6,866 nt of DNA, taken from Robiginitomaculum sp. (lineage in GTDB: Bacteria > Pseudomonadota > Alphaproteobacteria > Caulobacterales > Maricaulaceae). The stretch is taken from positions 1 through 6,866 of the forward strand of contig JAKITZ010000129.1 in assembly GCA_021647805.1 (NCBI GenBank). Reading direction: 5' to 3'. Under the pieces are notes generated by a model. That model made no database searches. It saw only the letters and a program-made list of their open reading frames with translations, and was not told the origin of the DNA. The first letter of the stretch is position 1; every line of letters begins with the position of its first letter. Shown here piece by piece: positions 1-6,013 of this stretch. The position numbers and the translations under genes were made by a program.

Positions 1-634
1 CAGCTTCAGGTGCTTGTCCGGTAAACTCTGCCAATACTGTTCGTTTTCTTATATTACCACGGCGCTTCATTCGGCTAACCACTTCTTGCCCAACATAACA
101 GCCCTTTTTCCACGCAATGCCATTTTGCAGGTCCATATTGATGTCAGAGGGAAAAACTTCGGTACTGTTATAGTCAATATCTTGTTCGGGTAATATCAAA
201 TTAAAGCGTAAGGCTTCTTGGTCATTTGACGACCTTTCAGTGTCCACTGGAACAAGAGAGCGAAAGCCGATCGCTTCATTACGTGGATCAGCAAAACATA
301 TATCCGCCCCTGCCTGCAAGCTTTGCAGAACCTGAAACCTGTCTGAAATGTCGGTAAGCTGCACATCGGCTCGTAAGCGAAACATGGTTAGTCGTTTTAG
401 TAATGTTTCAAAAGCACCTGTCGGGCAATCGAGAAAGAAACCATTATCAGGGTTGGTTACAACAAAAAATGTTGAGATGACTTTACCTTGCGGGGTCAGC
501 AATGCCGCATAAATGCTGCTCTGGCTTTGTAGCAGGTCCATATCATTGGTGATCATGTTTTGCAGGAAAGTATGTGCGTCATTGCCGCTAACAGAGATAA
601 TAGATCGCGGGCTGGGGGGTGCAAAGTATTTCAT
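1..634 (-). CDS. ygfZ: YgfZ/GcvT-domain folate-binding protein (IBA57-like), partial
   Basis: Read on the minus strand from ATG at 634-632, the frame stays open for 211 codons to the left edge, so the C-terminus is missing. The protein starts MKYFAPPSPRSIISVSG and has the family layout: an N-terminal GcvT-like fold with FLQNMITND (residues 23-31) and ALLTPQGKV (44-52), and the diagnostic YgfZ signature K-G-C-Y-x-G-Q-E at 177-184, which contains the conserved Cys179, followed by a basic R-M-K-R-R-G. Known for the family: a tetrahydrofolate-binding protein related to aminomethyltransferase that supports assembly or repair of certain [4Fe-4S] enzymes (bacterial YgfZ, mitochondrial IBA57); it is not itself a glycine-cleavage enzyme. 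It is divergent from pyrC. No Shine-Dalgarno precedes the ATG, which may mean a leaderless or very short-leader transcript. The family call is strong; its client enzymes are unknown here. Confidence 0.93.
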   Translation of the reverse strand, partial: MKYFAPPSPRSIISVSGNDAHTFLQNMITNDMDLLQSQSSIYAALLTPQGKVISTFFVVTNPDNGFFLDCPTGAFETLLKRLTMFRLRADVQLTDISDRFQVLQSLQAGADICFADPRNEAIGFRSLVPVDTERSSNDQEALRFNLILPEQDIDYNSTEVFPSDINMDLQNGIAWKKGCYVGQEVVSRMKRRGNIRKRTVLAEFTGQAPEA

Positions 635-685
635 GTTAGCTATAATGGGTCTGTTCTCAAATTGCGCAAGATGGAAAAGCTATAA
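635..685. promoter_or_regulatory. Divergent ygfZ/pyrC promoter spacer
   Basis: The 51-bp spacer must carry the promoters for both flanking genes unless pyrC is transcribed from inside ygfZ. On the plus strand a perfect TATAAT lies at 641-646, which would put the pyrC transcript start near 653; no good -35 is visible at the usual distance. On the minus strand the same bases read ATTATAGC, with a weak TTGCGC about 17-19 nt upstream (667-662), which would start the ygfZ transcript almost at its ATG. These are motif matches by eye only. Confidence 0.35.
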
Positions 686-2011
686 ATGAATTATGATCTG
701 TTAATTATTGGTGGAACCTTGGTCAATCATGACGGTATTGGTGTTGGTGATGTTGGGGTTCGTGATGGCAAGATTGTTGCCATCGGTGATTTGAAACAAG
801 CCAGCGCCGCTAAAACTATCAATGCGGCTGGTTTGCATGTTTTACCGGGGGTCATTGACACTCAGGTGCATTTCAGAGAACCGGGTAGTGAAGCTAAGGA
901 AGATCTGCAAACCGGATCCCGTGCTGCAGTTCTTGGCGGGGTGACGGCGGTTTTTGAAATGCCAAACACCTACCCAACCACTTCTGACGTTGATGCATTA
1001 CAAGAAAAACTGCGTCTGGCCAAAGGCCGCATGCATTGTGATCATGCGTTTTACGGCGGAGCAACCAACGAGAACTCCGATATTTTGCCGGATATGGAAC
1101 ACAGTGCCGGTTGTTGCGGCATCAAAGTATTTATGGGGGCAAGCACTGGTTCATTACTGGTGGCTGATGATGCAGGATTGGCGCGGGTATTGGCAAAGAT
1201 CACCCGTCGGGCAGCTTTTCATTCCGAAGATGAGCCAAGAATGCTAGGGCGCAAACATTTGGCTGTGGCCGGTGATTGGGCATCACATCCGGTGGTTCGC
1301 GACGCAGAATCTGCAATGATTTCAACCAAACGTCTGATCAAACAGGCAAGAAAAGCAGGTAAACGTATTCATGTGCTGCACATTTCCACAGCCGAGGAAA
1401 TTGAGTATTTGGCCGAACATCGTGATATCGCCACTGTCGAGGTAACACCCCAACACTTAACTTTGCAATCGCCGGATTGTTACGAGCAGTTGCAAGGCAA
1501 AGCACAGATGAATCCGCCAATAAGGTCGCGCCACCACAAGATGGGTTTATGGGCTGGTATTGTAAATGGTGTGGTTGATGTAATTGGCTCTGATCATGCG
1601 CCGCATCTTTTGGACGAAAAGTTAAAATCTTATCCGGCATCGCCATCGGGAATGCCCGGTGTACAAACCTTGGTGCCGATCATGCTGGATCATGTGGCAA
1701 AAGGGCGGTTAAGTTTACAAAGGTTTGTTGATCTTACGTCTGCTGGAGCCAATCGAATTTTCCAAATTGCTGAAAAGGGACGCATGACTGTGGGTTATGA
1801 TGGTGATTTTACCATTGTTGATCTTGCCGCAAAGCGCACCATTGATGACAGTTGGATTGCTTCAAAATGTCAGTGGACACCATTTGCTGGTCGCGAAGTT
1901 ACCGGCTGGCCGATCATGACGGTGATCCGTGGTAATATTGTTATGCGTGATGATGAAGTGATCAGTGAGGGTATTGGTCAGCCGGTTCGTTTCCAAGAAG
2001 TATTGGGCTAG
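686..2011 (+). CDS. pyrC: Dihydroorotase, class I (PyrC)
   Basis: A 441-residue amidohydrolase that should interconvert N-carbamoyl-L-aspartate and L-dihydroorotate, the third step of cytosolic de novo pyrimidine synthesis. Visible landmarks: the metal motif PGVIDTQVHFREPG (54-67), EMPNT (91-95), GIKVFMGASTGSLL (145-158) with Lys147 as the expected carboxylated lysine, His179 in FHSEDE, His232 in VLHIST, MNPPIR (275-280) and Asp303 in GSDHAPH. The length is normal for class I. The first His of the usual H-x-H metal motif is Gln60 here (Q-V-H); all other expected metal ligands are present. From memory, alphaproteobacterial class I enzymes often read S/T-Q-V-H-F-R, so this is probably a clade trait rather than damage. 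The start is ATG 686, immediately after an in-frame TAA, so no longer N-terminus is possible; GGAAAAG about 8 nt upstream may serve as ribosome site. tsaC follows after 5 nt. An allantoinase or hydantoinase is less likely given REPG and MNPP(I/V)R. Confidence 0.93.
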   Translation: MNYDLLIIGGTLVNHDGIGVGDVGVRDGKIVAIGDLKQASAAKTINAAGLHVLPGVIDTQVHFREPGSEAKEDLQTGSRAAVLGGVTAVFEMPNTYPTTSDVDALQEKLRLAKGRMHCDHAFYGGATNENSDILPDMEHSAGCCGIKVFMGASTGSLLVADDAGLARVLAKITRRAAFHSEDEPRMLGRKHLAVAGDWASHPVVRDAESAMISTKRLIKQARKAGKRIHVLHISTAEEIEYLAEHRDIATVEVTPQHLTLQSPDCYEQLQGKAQMNPPIRSRHHKMGLWAGIVNGVVDVIGSDHAPHLLDEKLKSYPASPSGMPGVQTLVPIMLDHVAKGRLSLQRFVDLTSAGANRIFQIAEKGRMTVGYDGDFTIVDLAAKRTIDDSWIASKCQWTPFAGREVTGWPIMTVIRGNIVMRDDEVISEGIGQPVRFQEVLG

Positions 2012-2016
2012 TTTGA

Positions 2017-2652
2017 ATGCTTACCACTTGTTTGTCTGCGAAAAATGCTAGCACTTTAGGCAAGGCCGCAAGCATATTATCCAATGGCGGTCTAGTAATT
2101 GTGCCAACCGAAACTGTTTATGGAATTGCAGCTTTAGCCAGTGATGGCATAGCGATTGAGCGGATATATCAGATAAAAGGTCGGCCAGATCATAAGGCAT
2201 TATTAGCCCATATTGATGGCTTGGAAATGGCCAAAAAGCTTGCCATGCTAAATCCGTTGGCAGAAAAATTAATCGCTAGTTTCTGGCCGGGGCCGTTAAC
2301 TTTGGTGCTGCCAAAGCTAACCAGTGCAAATATTCATGAAAATGCTGGTGGTGGTTTGCCCAGCATCGCTGTTCGCTGTCCCGACCATGACTTTACCAAA
2401 AACCTTATAGCCAAATTAAATCAGCCATTGGTCGCGCCATCGGCTAATTTTTCTGGCGAACCGCCGCCGGCTTCTTTGGGTGAGTTATCAGAGCAAATTG
2501 CCAATAATGTTGATCTGATAGTTGATGGCGGAACCTGCATAAGCGGCCAGCCCTCGACCTTGATTGATCTAACTGGTGCCAGCCCAAAAATATTGCGCCA
2601 AGGAGCGTTAAGTAGGCAGCAAATCGAACAAGTGAGTGGCTCTCTTGGTTAA
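2017..2652 (+). CDS. tsaC: L-threonylcarbamoyladenylate synthase, short TsaC form
   Basis: A 211-residue YrdC/Sua5-domain protein. It makes threonylcarbamoyl-AMP from threonine, bicarbonate and ATP, the first step of the universal t6A37 modification of ANN-decoding tRNAs. Landmarks: PTETVYG (30-36), KGRP (54-57), FWPGPLT (89-95), AVRCPDH (118-124), PSANFSG (141-147, holding the S-x-N nucleotide-binding motif), STLIDL (180-185) and RQGALS (194-199). The protein ends right after the YrdC domain, so it is the TsaC-length form without the Sua5 C-terminal domain. The segment after KGRP reads DHKALLAHI, where many homologues have a xxNPLIxH pattern, a mild departure. The start ATG is 5 nt after the pyrC stop and its end overlaps the next gene, indicating one transcript. 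Ribosome site is weak (possible TTGGG), consistent with translational coupling. The family is certain; the local KGRP variant is the only oddity. Confidence 0.93.
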   Translation: MLTTCLSAKNASTLGKAASILSNGGLVIVPTETVYGIAALASDGIAIERIYQIKGRPDHKALLAHIDGLEMAKKLAMLNPLAEKLIASFWPGPLTLVLPKLTSANIHENAGGGLPSIAVRCPDHDFTKNLIAKLNQPLVAPSANFSGEPPPASLGELSEQIANNVDLIVDGGTCISGQPSTLIDLTGASPKILRQGALSRQQIEQVSGSLG

Positions 2653-4051
2653 GCTGTCAACAGATTTTCTAGAAACATTATCGGGTGTTGTTGATCCTGA
2701 TGAAATTATCCAAGATCAGGAAGAACTAACTCCACACCTTAGCGAATGGCGCGGCAGATGGTTTGGCGAAACTACGATAATGGTTTTGCCAAATAGCACA
2801 AAAAAGCTGGCAAAAATTGTGAAATTGTGCGCCAAGCATCAAATTGCGATAACTTGCCAAGGTGGCAATACTGGCTTGGTTGGCGGGCAAATCCCGCAAG
2901 GAGAATTATTGCTAGGCACTGCCAAGATGAATGCCGTTCGCAATATTGACCCCAAAGCCATGACTATTACGGTCGAGGCTGGAATGAGCTTGCAGGCAGT
3001 TACGGATATTTGCGCAGAACATAATTTATTATTTGCATTGCAAATTGCTTCTGGTGGTTCGGCGACTATTGGCGGGGCTATTGCCACCAATGCCGGTGGC
3101 ATGGGGGTTTTACGATATGGCAATATGCGAGCAATGGTTTTAGGGCTGGAAACTGTAATGCCAAATGGCGAGGTTTGGCATGGTTTATCCGGCCTGCACA
3201 AAGACAATTCTGGCTATGACCTCAAGCAATTATTTATCGGCTCTGAGGGCACATTGGGAGTGATAACTGCTGCAACTTTGCAATTATTTCCAAAACCAGC
3301 AAACACTATTACTGCTTGGTGTGGCCTGCAAAATGTAGAAGATGCATTGCAATTATTATCTCATTTAAGGGCAAACTTTTTTAGTCAAATATCAAAATTT
3401 GAGTTGATTTCAAAGCAAGCTCTGTCAGTGGTTTTGAAAAACGTGTCCAATAGCCGCGCACCATTTTCCGAGGCCCATGATTATAATGTGATGGTGGAAT
3501 TTGAAGTTGATGATGTTTTAGTTATTGAAGAAGCGTTGGCTGATGCCTTGAGCGCTGAAATAATCGCTGATGCTGTGATCGCCAAATCGCAAGCAGAAGC
3601 AAATGCTTTATTGGCTTTGCGGGAAAACATCTCAGCGGCGCAAAAACCAGAAGGCGCGGCAATAAAGCACGATATTTCTTTGCCGCTTTCGGCAATCCCG
3701 CAGTTTTTACAACAAATGCAAATGGTCATTAGCGACAAATTTCTCGGCACTAGATTTTGTGTTTTTGGGCATTTAGGCGATGGAAATTTACATTATAATT
3801 TATTGCAGGCAGTAGATGTTAGCGGCGATGAGTTTTTATTTGCCCGCGATCAGATAACTTCTATGGTTCATGATTTGGTGCATGAAATGGGTGGTAGTTT
3901 TGCCGCTGAACATGGAATAGGTATTGCTAAAATAGACGATATGCGACGTTATAAATCGCCGGTGGAATTGGCAATGATGCGAGCGGTTAAGCAGGCAATT
4001 GATCCTGATAATATCATGAACCCGCGTATTTTGTTTGCACAGAAGAATTGA
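2636..4051 (+). CDS. FAD-linked D-2-hydroxyacid dehydrogenase (D-2-hydroxyglutarate/D-lactate/glycolate type)
   Basis: A 471-residue flavoprotein of the FAD_binding_4 plus FAD-oxidase-C architecture (COG0277). The N-terminal FAD domain shows QGGNTGLVGG (75-84), TNAGG (151-155) and KDNSGYDLKQLFIGSEGTLG (189-208). The C-terminal domain has FGHLGDGNLH (377-386) and AAEHGIG (423-429); His379, His386 and Glu425 fit the divalent-metal site of this family. Arg329, Ser333 and Lys344 have the R-x3-T/S-x10-K spacing that I recall for substrate-carboxylate residues in human D-2-hydroxyglutarate dehydrogenase, and the RGRWFG and KDNSGYDLKQLF segments also resemble that enzyme more than GlcD. Likely role: oxidising D-2-hydroxyglutarate (a by-product of SerA) or D-lactate and passing electrons to a carrier; the exact substrate is inferred. 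The GTG start overlaps tsaC by 17 nt; TTG at 2645 is an alternative. An AGGAG at 2601-2605 is too far away to be its ribosome site. Confidence 0.87.
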   Translation: MALLVKLSTDFLETLSGVVDPDEIIQDQEELTPHLSEWRGRWFGETTIMVLPNSTKKLAKIVKLCAKHQIAITCQGGNTGLVGGQIPQGELLLGTAKMNAVRNIDPKAMTITVEAGMSLQAVTDICAEHNLLFALQIASGGSATIGGAIATNAGGMGVLRYGNMRAMVLGLETVMPNGEVWHGLSGLHKDNSGYDLKQLFIGSEGTLGVITAATLQLFPKPANTITAWCGLQNVEDALQLLSHLRANFFSQISKFELISKQALSVVLKNVSNSRAPFSEAHDYNVMVEFEVDDVLVIEEALADALSAEIIADAVIAKSQAEANALLALRENISAAQKPEGAAIKHDISLPLSAIPQFLQQMQMVISDKFLGTRFCVFGHLGDGNLHYNLLQAVDVSGDEFLFARDQITSMVHDLVHEMGGSFAAEHGIGIAKIDDMRRYKSPVELAMMRAVKQAIDPDNIMNPRILFAQKN

Positions 4052-4060
4052 AATTTTCCA

Positions 4061-4089
4061 TTAACCACCATAGATATATTGCTTAACCA
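4061..4089 (+). promoter_or_regulatory. Possible promoter/operator before yaaA
   Basis: The 55-bp gap before yaaA contains a -10-like TATATT at 4075-4080 flanked by two direct copies of TTAACCA, at 4061-4067 and 4083-4089, 22 bp apart (about two helical turns). TTAACC-A matches seven of eight bases of the CtrA half-site TTAACCAT described in alphaproteobacteria, but the spacing is not the standard TTAA-N7-TTAA. No convincing -35 is present (a TTGAAA at 4048-4053 is 21 nt away). Treat it as a candidate only. Confidence 0.25.
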
Positions 4090-4106
4090 AATGCATAGGC
4101 TCCTAA

Positions 4107-4892
4107 ATGCTCACTTTATTGTCCCCTGCCAAGAAACTTGTAACACCGGCTTTTGATCCCAATTTGACGGTAACTGCTCCGATATTAGGCAAGTCGGCGC
4201 AGGAATTATCTGTTGTCACCAAGAAACTGACCAGAGCGCAAATCAGGCAAATGATGAAATTGTCGGACAATTTAACCGAGCTGACTTTTGCGCGTTTTCA
4301 AGAGCTGGACATTAGCAATAAGAGCAAAGGCACACCGGCGGTTTTAACTTTTGCTGGCGATGTTTATCGCGGCCTACAAGCGGACACTCTTTTGCCAACA
4401 GATCTTGATTTTGCACAAAACAGTTTACGTATTTTATCGGGTTTGTATGGGGTCTTAAAGCCACTGGATATTATCCAGCCATACCGGTTGGAAATGGGTC
4501 GTAAGATCACAACTTCGCACGGCGAAGATTTGTATGACTTTTGGAATAGCCAAATTGCTGAGCAATTGAACAAAGAATTACAAGAGCATAAATTTCCAGT
4601 TATTATCAATCTGGCATCTAATGAATACTTCAAAGCAGTTGATAAAAAGTCCCTGAGCCGGACGATTATTTCGCCGGTGTTTAAGGAAGAAAAAGACGGG
4701 CAGCAACGAATTTTAAGCGTGTTCGCGAAACTAGCCAGAGGTCTAATGGCGAGATGGATCGTGCAAAACCGTATAACCGATCCGGCGGATTTGCAAAACT
4801 TTGACATTGCCGGCTATAGATTTTGCCCCGAAGGATCAACAGCTGACAAACCACTTTTTGTGCGACCACAACCACAAAAAAAAGCGGCTTAG
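4107..4892 (+). CDS. yaaA: Peroxide stress protein YaaA (DUF328/UPF0246)
   Basis: A 261-residue cytoplasmic protein with end-to-end match to the YaaA family, whose members are about 250-260 residues long. Landmarks: LLSPAKKL at the N-terminus (4-11), FAGDVYRGL (82-90), LRILSGLYGVLKPLD (107-121), IQPYRLEMG (123-131), NLASNEYFKAV (168-178), SPVFKEEKDG (189-198), FAKLARGLMARW (206-217) and AGYRFCPEGS (235-244). Known for E. coli YaaA: induced through OxyR and needed to limit free iron and oxidative damage during hydrogen peroxide stress; a DNA-binding activity has also been reported. The biochemical reaction remains unclear. The start ATG is followed by the expected M-L-T-L-L-S-P-A-K. The 55-nt spacer suggests it may have its own promoter rather than strictly belonging to the pyrC run. 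Nothing is truncated or missing. No adjacent oxyR or catalase is visible. Confidence 0.94.
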   Translation: MLTLLSPAKKLVTPAFDPNLTVTAPILGKSAQELSVVTKKLTRAQIRQMMKLSDNLTELTFARFQELDISNKSKGTPAVLTFAGDVYRGLQADTLLPTDLDFAQNSLRILSGLYGVLKPLDIIQPYRLEMGRKITTSHGEDLYDFWNSQIAEQLNKELQEHKFPVIINLASNEYFKAVDKKSLSRTIISPVFKEEKDGQQRILSVFAKLARGLMARWIVQNRITDPADLQNFDIAGYRFCPEGSTADKPLFVRPQPQKKAA

Positions 4893-4907
4893 GTGTGGCT
4901 ACTGTAC

Positions 4908-4913
4908 TATAAT
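4908..4913 (+). promoter_or_regulatory. -10 box candidate for the membrane-protein pair
   Basis: A perfect TATAAT lies 16 nt after the yaaA stop. I see no good -35 at 16-18 nt spacing, so the support is the -10 alone. If used, transcription would start near 4920, which is the first base of the hairpin at 4920-4941. Confidence 0.3.
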
Positions 4914-4919
4914 CGTTTA

Positions 4920-4941
4920 GCTTATTACAAAAGTAATAAGC
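4920..4941. other. Perfect 9-bp stem-loop between yaaA and the next gene
   Basis: GCTTATTAC (4920-4928) and GTAATAAGC (4933-4941) are exact reverse complements separated by an AAAA loop. No T-run follows on either strand, so it is a poor intrinsic terminator. It could be a terminator or 3'-end stabiliser for the yaaA transcript, an operator palindrome, or a 5' stem-loop on a transcript started from the TATAAT at 4908-4913. Confidence 0.5.
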
Positions 4942-4963
4942 CTTGCAAACTGGTAGAAGATGA

Positions 4964-5254
4964 ATGAGATTCTTACTAATTTTTTCTATTGTTTTTACTA
5001 CCGTAATAATAATGATCACAGCTGTGCTTGCTAGAGATTTTTTCTTGATTTATGCAATACCAATATTTATTGGCGCATTGAACTTACACTATGTTAAAGA
5101 AGAAGTTAGTTTTAGATTTAGTCCATTGGACATATATGCAGCTAAAATAGCTCACTTTCTTACGCATATCATTGGGCTTTCTCTTTTGGTGTTCTTTTTA
5201 GTGGTGCTTGTTATTCAACCATGGCTAAGAAGCGTTGGAATGGTTATATCTTAG
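4964..5254 (+). CDS. Small three-helix inner-membrane protein, unknown
   Basis: A 96-residue protein I do not recognise. Three hydrophobic stretches are visible: residues about 3-22 (LLIFSIVFTTVIIMITAVLA), 26-42 (containing FFLIYAIPIFIGALNL) and 65-87 (containing GLSLLVFFLVVLVIQP). The loop at 43-60 between the second and third helices is charged (KEEVSFRFSPLD). The positive-inside pattern is not decisive. The start ATG 4964 has a purine-rich GGTAGAAGA upstream (4952-4960). Local base composition is much lower in GC than in the neighbouring enzymes (around 33% in the lines I counted), partly explained by T-rich hydrophobic codons. It is followed 2 nt after its stop by a second small membrane protein, suggesting a co-expressed and perhaps interacting pair. 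Real coding is likely from the clean membrane topology and tight spacing; no function is proposed. Confidence 0.7.
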   Translation: MRFLLIFSIVFTTVIIMITAVLARDFFLIYAIPIFIGALNLHYVKEEVSFRFSPLDIYAAKIAHFLTHIIGLSLLVFFLVVLVIQPWLRSVGMVIS

Positions 5255-5256
5255 AT

Positions 5257-5598
5257 ATGAGTATGTATGATTTTTTGGATAAATTCCCCATAAGAGCTCA
5301 AAAGCTTTTGCGAGGATTTTATCTGTTTTCCTATGGGCTGCTTGTTGTGTTGACGCTGATAATGGCTGTGATGTCATTATCTATATTTTATGGTTTTGTA
5401 TTTCTCATGTCCTGTGTAATCACTTTGTCTTATTATGCAGGGGAGCGTCTTTTTGAGCCACCAAGAAAAGATGATAAAATCAATCTAAAACTGACAATGC
5501 TTATCCTGCTTGGGCTTGCATGGTTCTTGTTCTTGATCCTTGCTATACAGGTGGTCAACGCGGTTTTGCTTGACCAGCTCAATAACTACTTCCAGTAA
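5257..5598 (+). CDS. Small three-helix membrane protein, unknown (second of pair)
   Basis: A 113-residue protein, counting from ATG 5257, that I do not recognise. It begins MSMYDFLDKFPIRAQKLL, an amphipathic cytoplasmic-looking segment, then has hydrophobic stretches at about 21-42, 44-60 and 78-104, with a charged RLFEPPRKDDK loop at 64-74. The frame also extends to an earlier ATG at 5221 (125 residues), which would overlap the preceding gene by 34 nt. I prefer 5257 because it starts 2 nt after the upstream TAG, typical of translational coupling, and the extra N-terminal residues MAKKRWNGYILD add nothing recognisable; neither start has a strong ribosome site, and ATG 5263 is a third option. 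Shares the low GC content and the general plan of its partner (three helices, charged loop before the last), but I see no clear sequence similarity between the two. Function unknown. Confidence 0.7.
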   Translation: MSMYDFLDKFPIRAQKLLRGFYLFSYGLLVVLTLIMAVMSLSIFYGFVFLMSCVITLSYYAGERLFEPPRKDDKINLKLTMLILLGLAWFLFLILAIQVVNAVLLDQLNNYFQ

Positions 5599-5653
5599 AC
5601 TGGCGCGAATCGTTGTTTCATGTTTTTTTAGCCAAACCACAAAACCAATTCTG

Positions 5654-5683
5654 ATCCCGGCTCAAATTCGGGACTAAAGTTTT
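5654..5683 (+). terminator. Weak intrinsic terminator candidate
   Basis: TCCCG (5654-5658) pairs with CGGGA (5668-5672) around a 9-nt loop, and TTTTT follows at 5679-5683 after a 6-nt gap. The position, 56 nt after the stop of the membrane pair, is right for a terminator, but the stem is only 5 bp and the T-run is short and displaced. Confidence 0.3.
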
Positions 5684-5763
5684 TGTTGGCAAATATATAT
5701 CTTCAGTTGCCGCATTTGCTTGTTACAAAATCACTTACCAGCCTTATCTAAGCTTACTTTAAT

Positions 5764-5792
5764 TGGACAAAGTCACATTTGCTTCTTATATT
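5764..5792 (+). promoter_or_regulatory. Sigma-70-type promoter candidate
   Basis: TGGACA (5764-5769) and TATATT (5787-5792) each match the consensus at five of six bases and are separated by exactly 17 nt. The predicted start near 5799 gives a leader of about 29 nt before ATG 5828. It is the best promoter-like sequence in the window and would drive the superinfection-immunity-like gene and the overlapping TIGR02301 gene. The rest of the 229-bp gap (5599-5827) shows no other clear feature apart from the hairpin at 5654-5672. Confidence 0.5.
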
Positions 5793-5827
5793 AAACTTGC
5801 TGTGGGGCAGTAAATTTTGAAAGAACG

Positions 5828-6013
5828 ATGATGGAAATCATTTTATTGCCTAGTATATTTTATTTTTTACCTTGGATCATTGCTCTGGTGCGCGGTCATC
5901 AGGACACAACGGCTATCTTCTTTTTGACTTTGTTGCTTGGCTGGACGGGATTGTTCTGGATCATCGCCTTTGTCTGGTCGCTAACCCATGTAAGACGACG
6001 GTATAAATATTGA
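5828..6013 (+). CDS. Superinfection-immunity-like small membrane protein
   Basis: A 61-residue protein with two membrane helices: about residues 4-21 (containing FYFLPWIIALVRG at 11-23) and 29-51 (containing LLLGWTGLFWIIAFVW at 35-50), ending in a basic tail VRRRYKY. The pattern FLPxIIALxRxH ... FxLNxLLGWTGxxWIxAxxW is what I recall for the Imm_superinfect family (PF14373), named after phage T4 Imm, which blocks DNA injection by related phages. Many chromosomal members have no proven immunity role. The N-terminus starts Met-Met; ATG 5831 sits 7 nt from GAAAG (5819-5823) and is as likely as 5828. A good promoter lies just upstream and the stop overlaps the next start by 4 nt. No other phage gene is nearby, so a general envelope role is as plausible as phage exclusion. 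Confidence 0.75.
   Translation: MMEIILLPSIFYFLPWIIALVRGHQDTTAIFFLTLLLGWTGLFWIIAFVWSLTHVRRRYKY

Noticed and set aside
954..1247. Plus-strand 97-codon frame inside pyrC, and the 6167-6376 frame inside the TIGR02301 gene.
   Set aside because: They are out of frame with well-supported genes and have no family features.
1338..1646. Minus-strand open frame of 102 codons inside pyrC.
   Set aside because: It lies entirely within the convincing pyrC gene, has no recognisable domain and is an antisense shadow.
2839..3207. Minus-strand open frame inside the flavoprotein gene, and similar ones at 3481-3750, 4364-4807 and 4681-5019.
   Set aside because: All overlap strongly supported plus-strand genes and show Pro/Ser/Cys-rich, low-complexity translations typical of antisense shadows.
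5221..5256. Earlier ATG (5221) for the second small membrane protein.
   Set aside because: It would overlap the preceding gene by 34 nt with no ribosome site; ATG 5257 directly after the upstream stop is more natural, though this is not proven.
5719..5735. GCTTGTTACAAAA resembles the left arm and loop of the hairpin at 4920-4932, suggesting a repeated element.
   Set aside because: The right arm is not conserved and the shared segment is short and AT-rich, so chance similarity is the simpler explanation.
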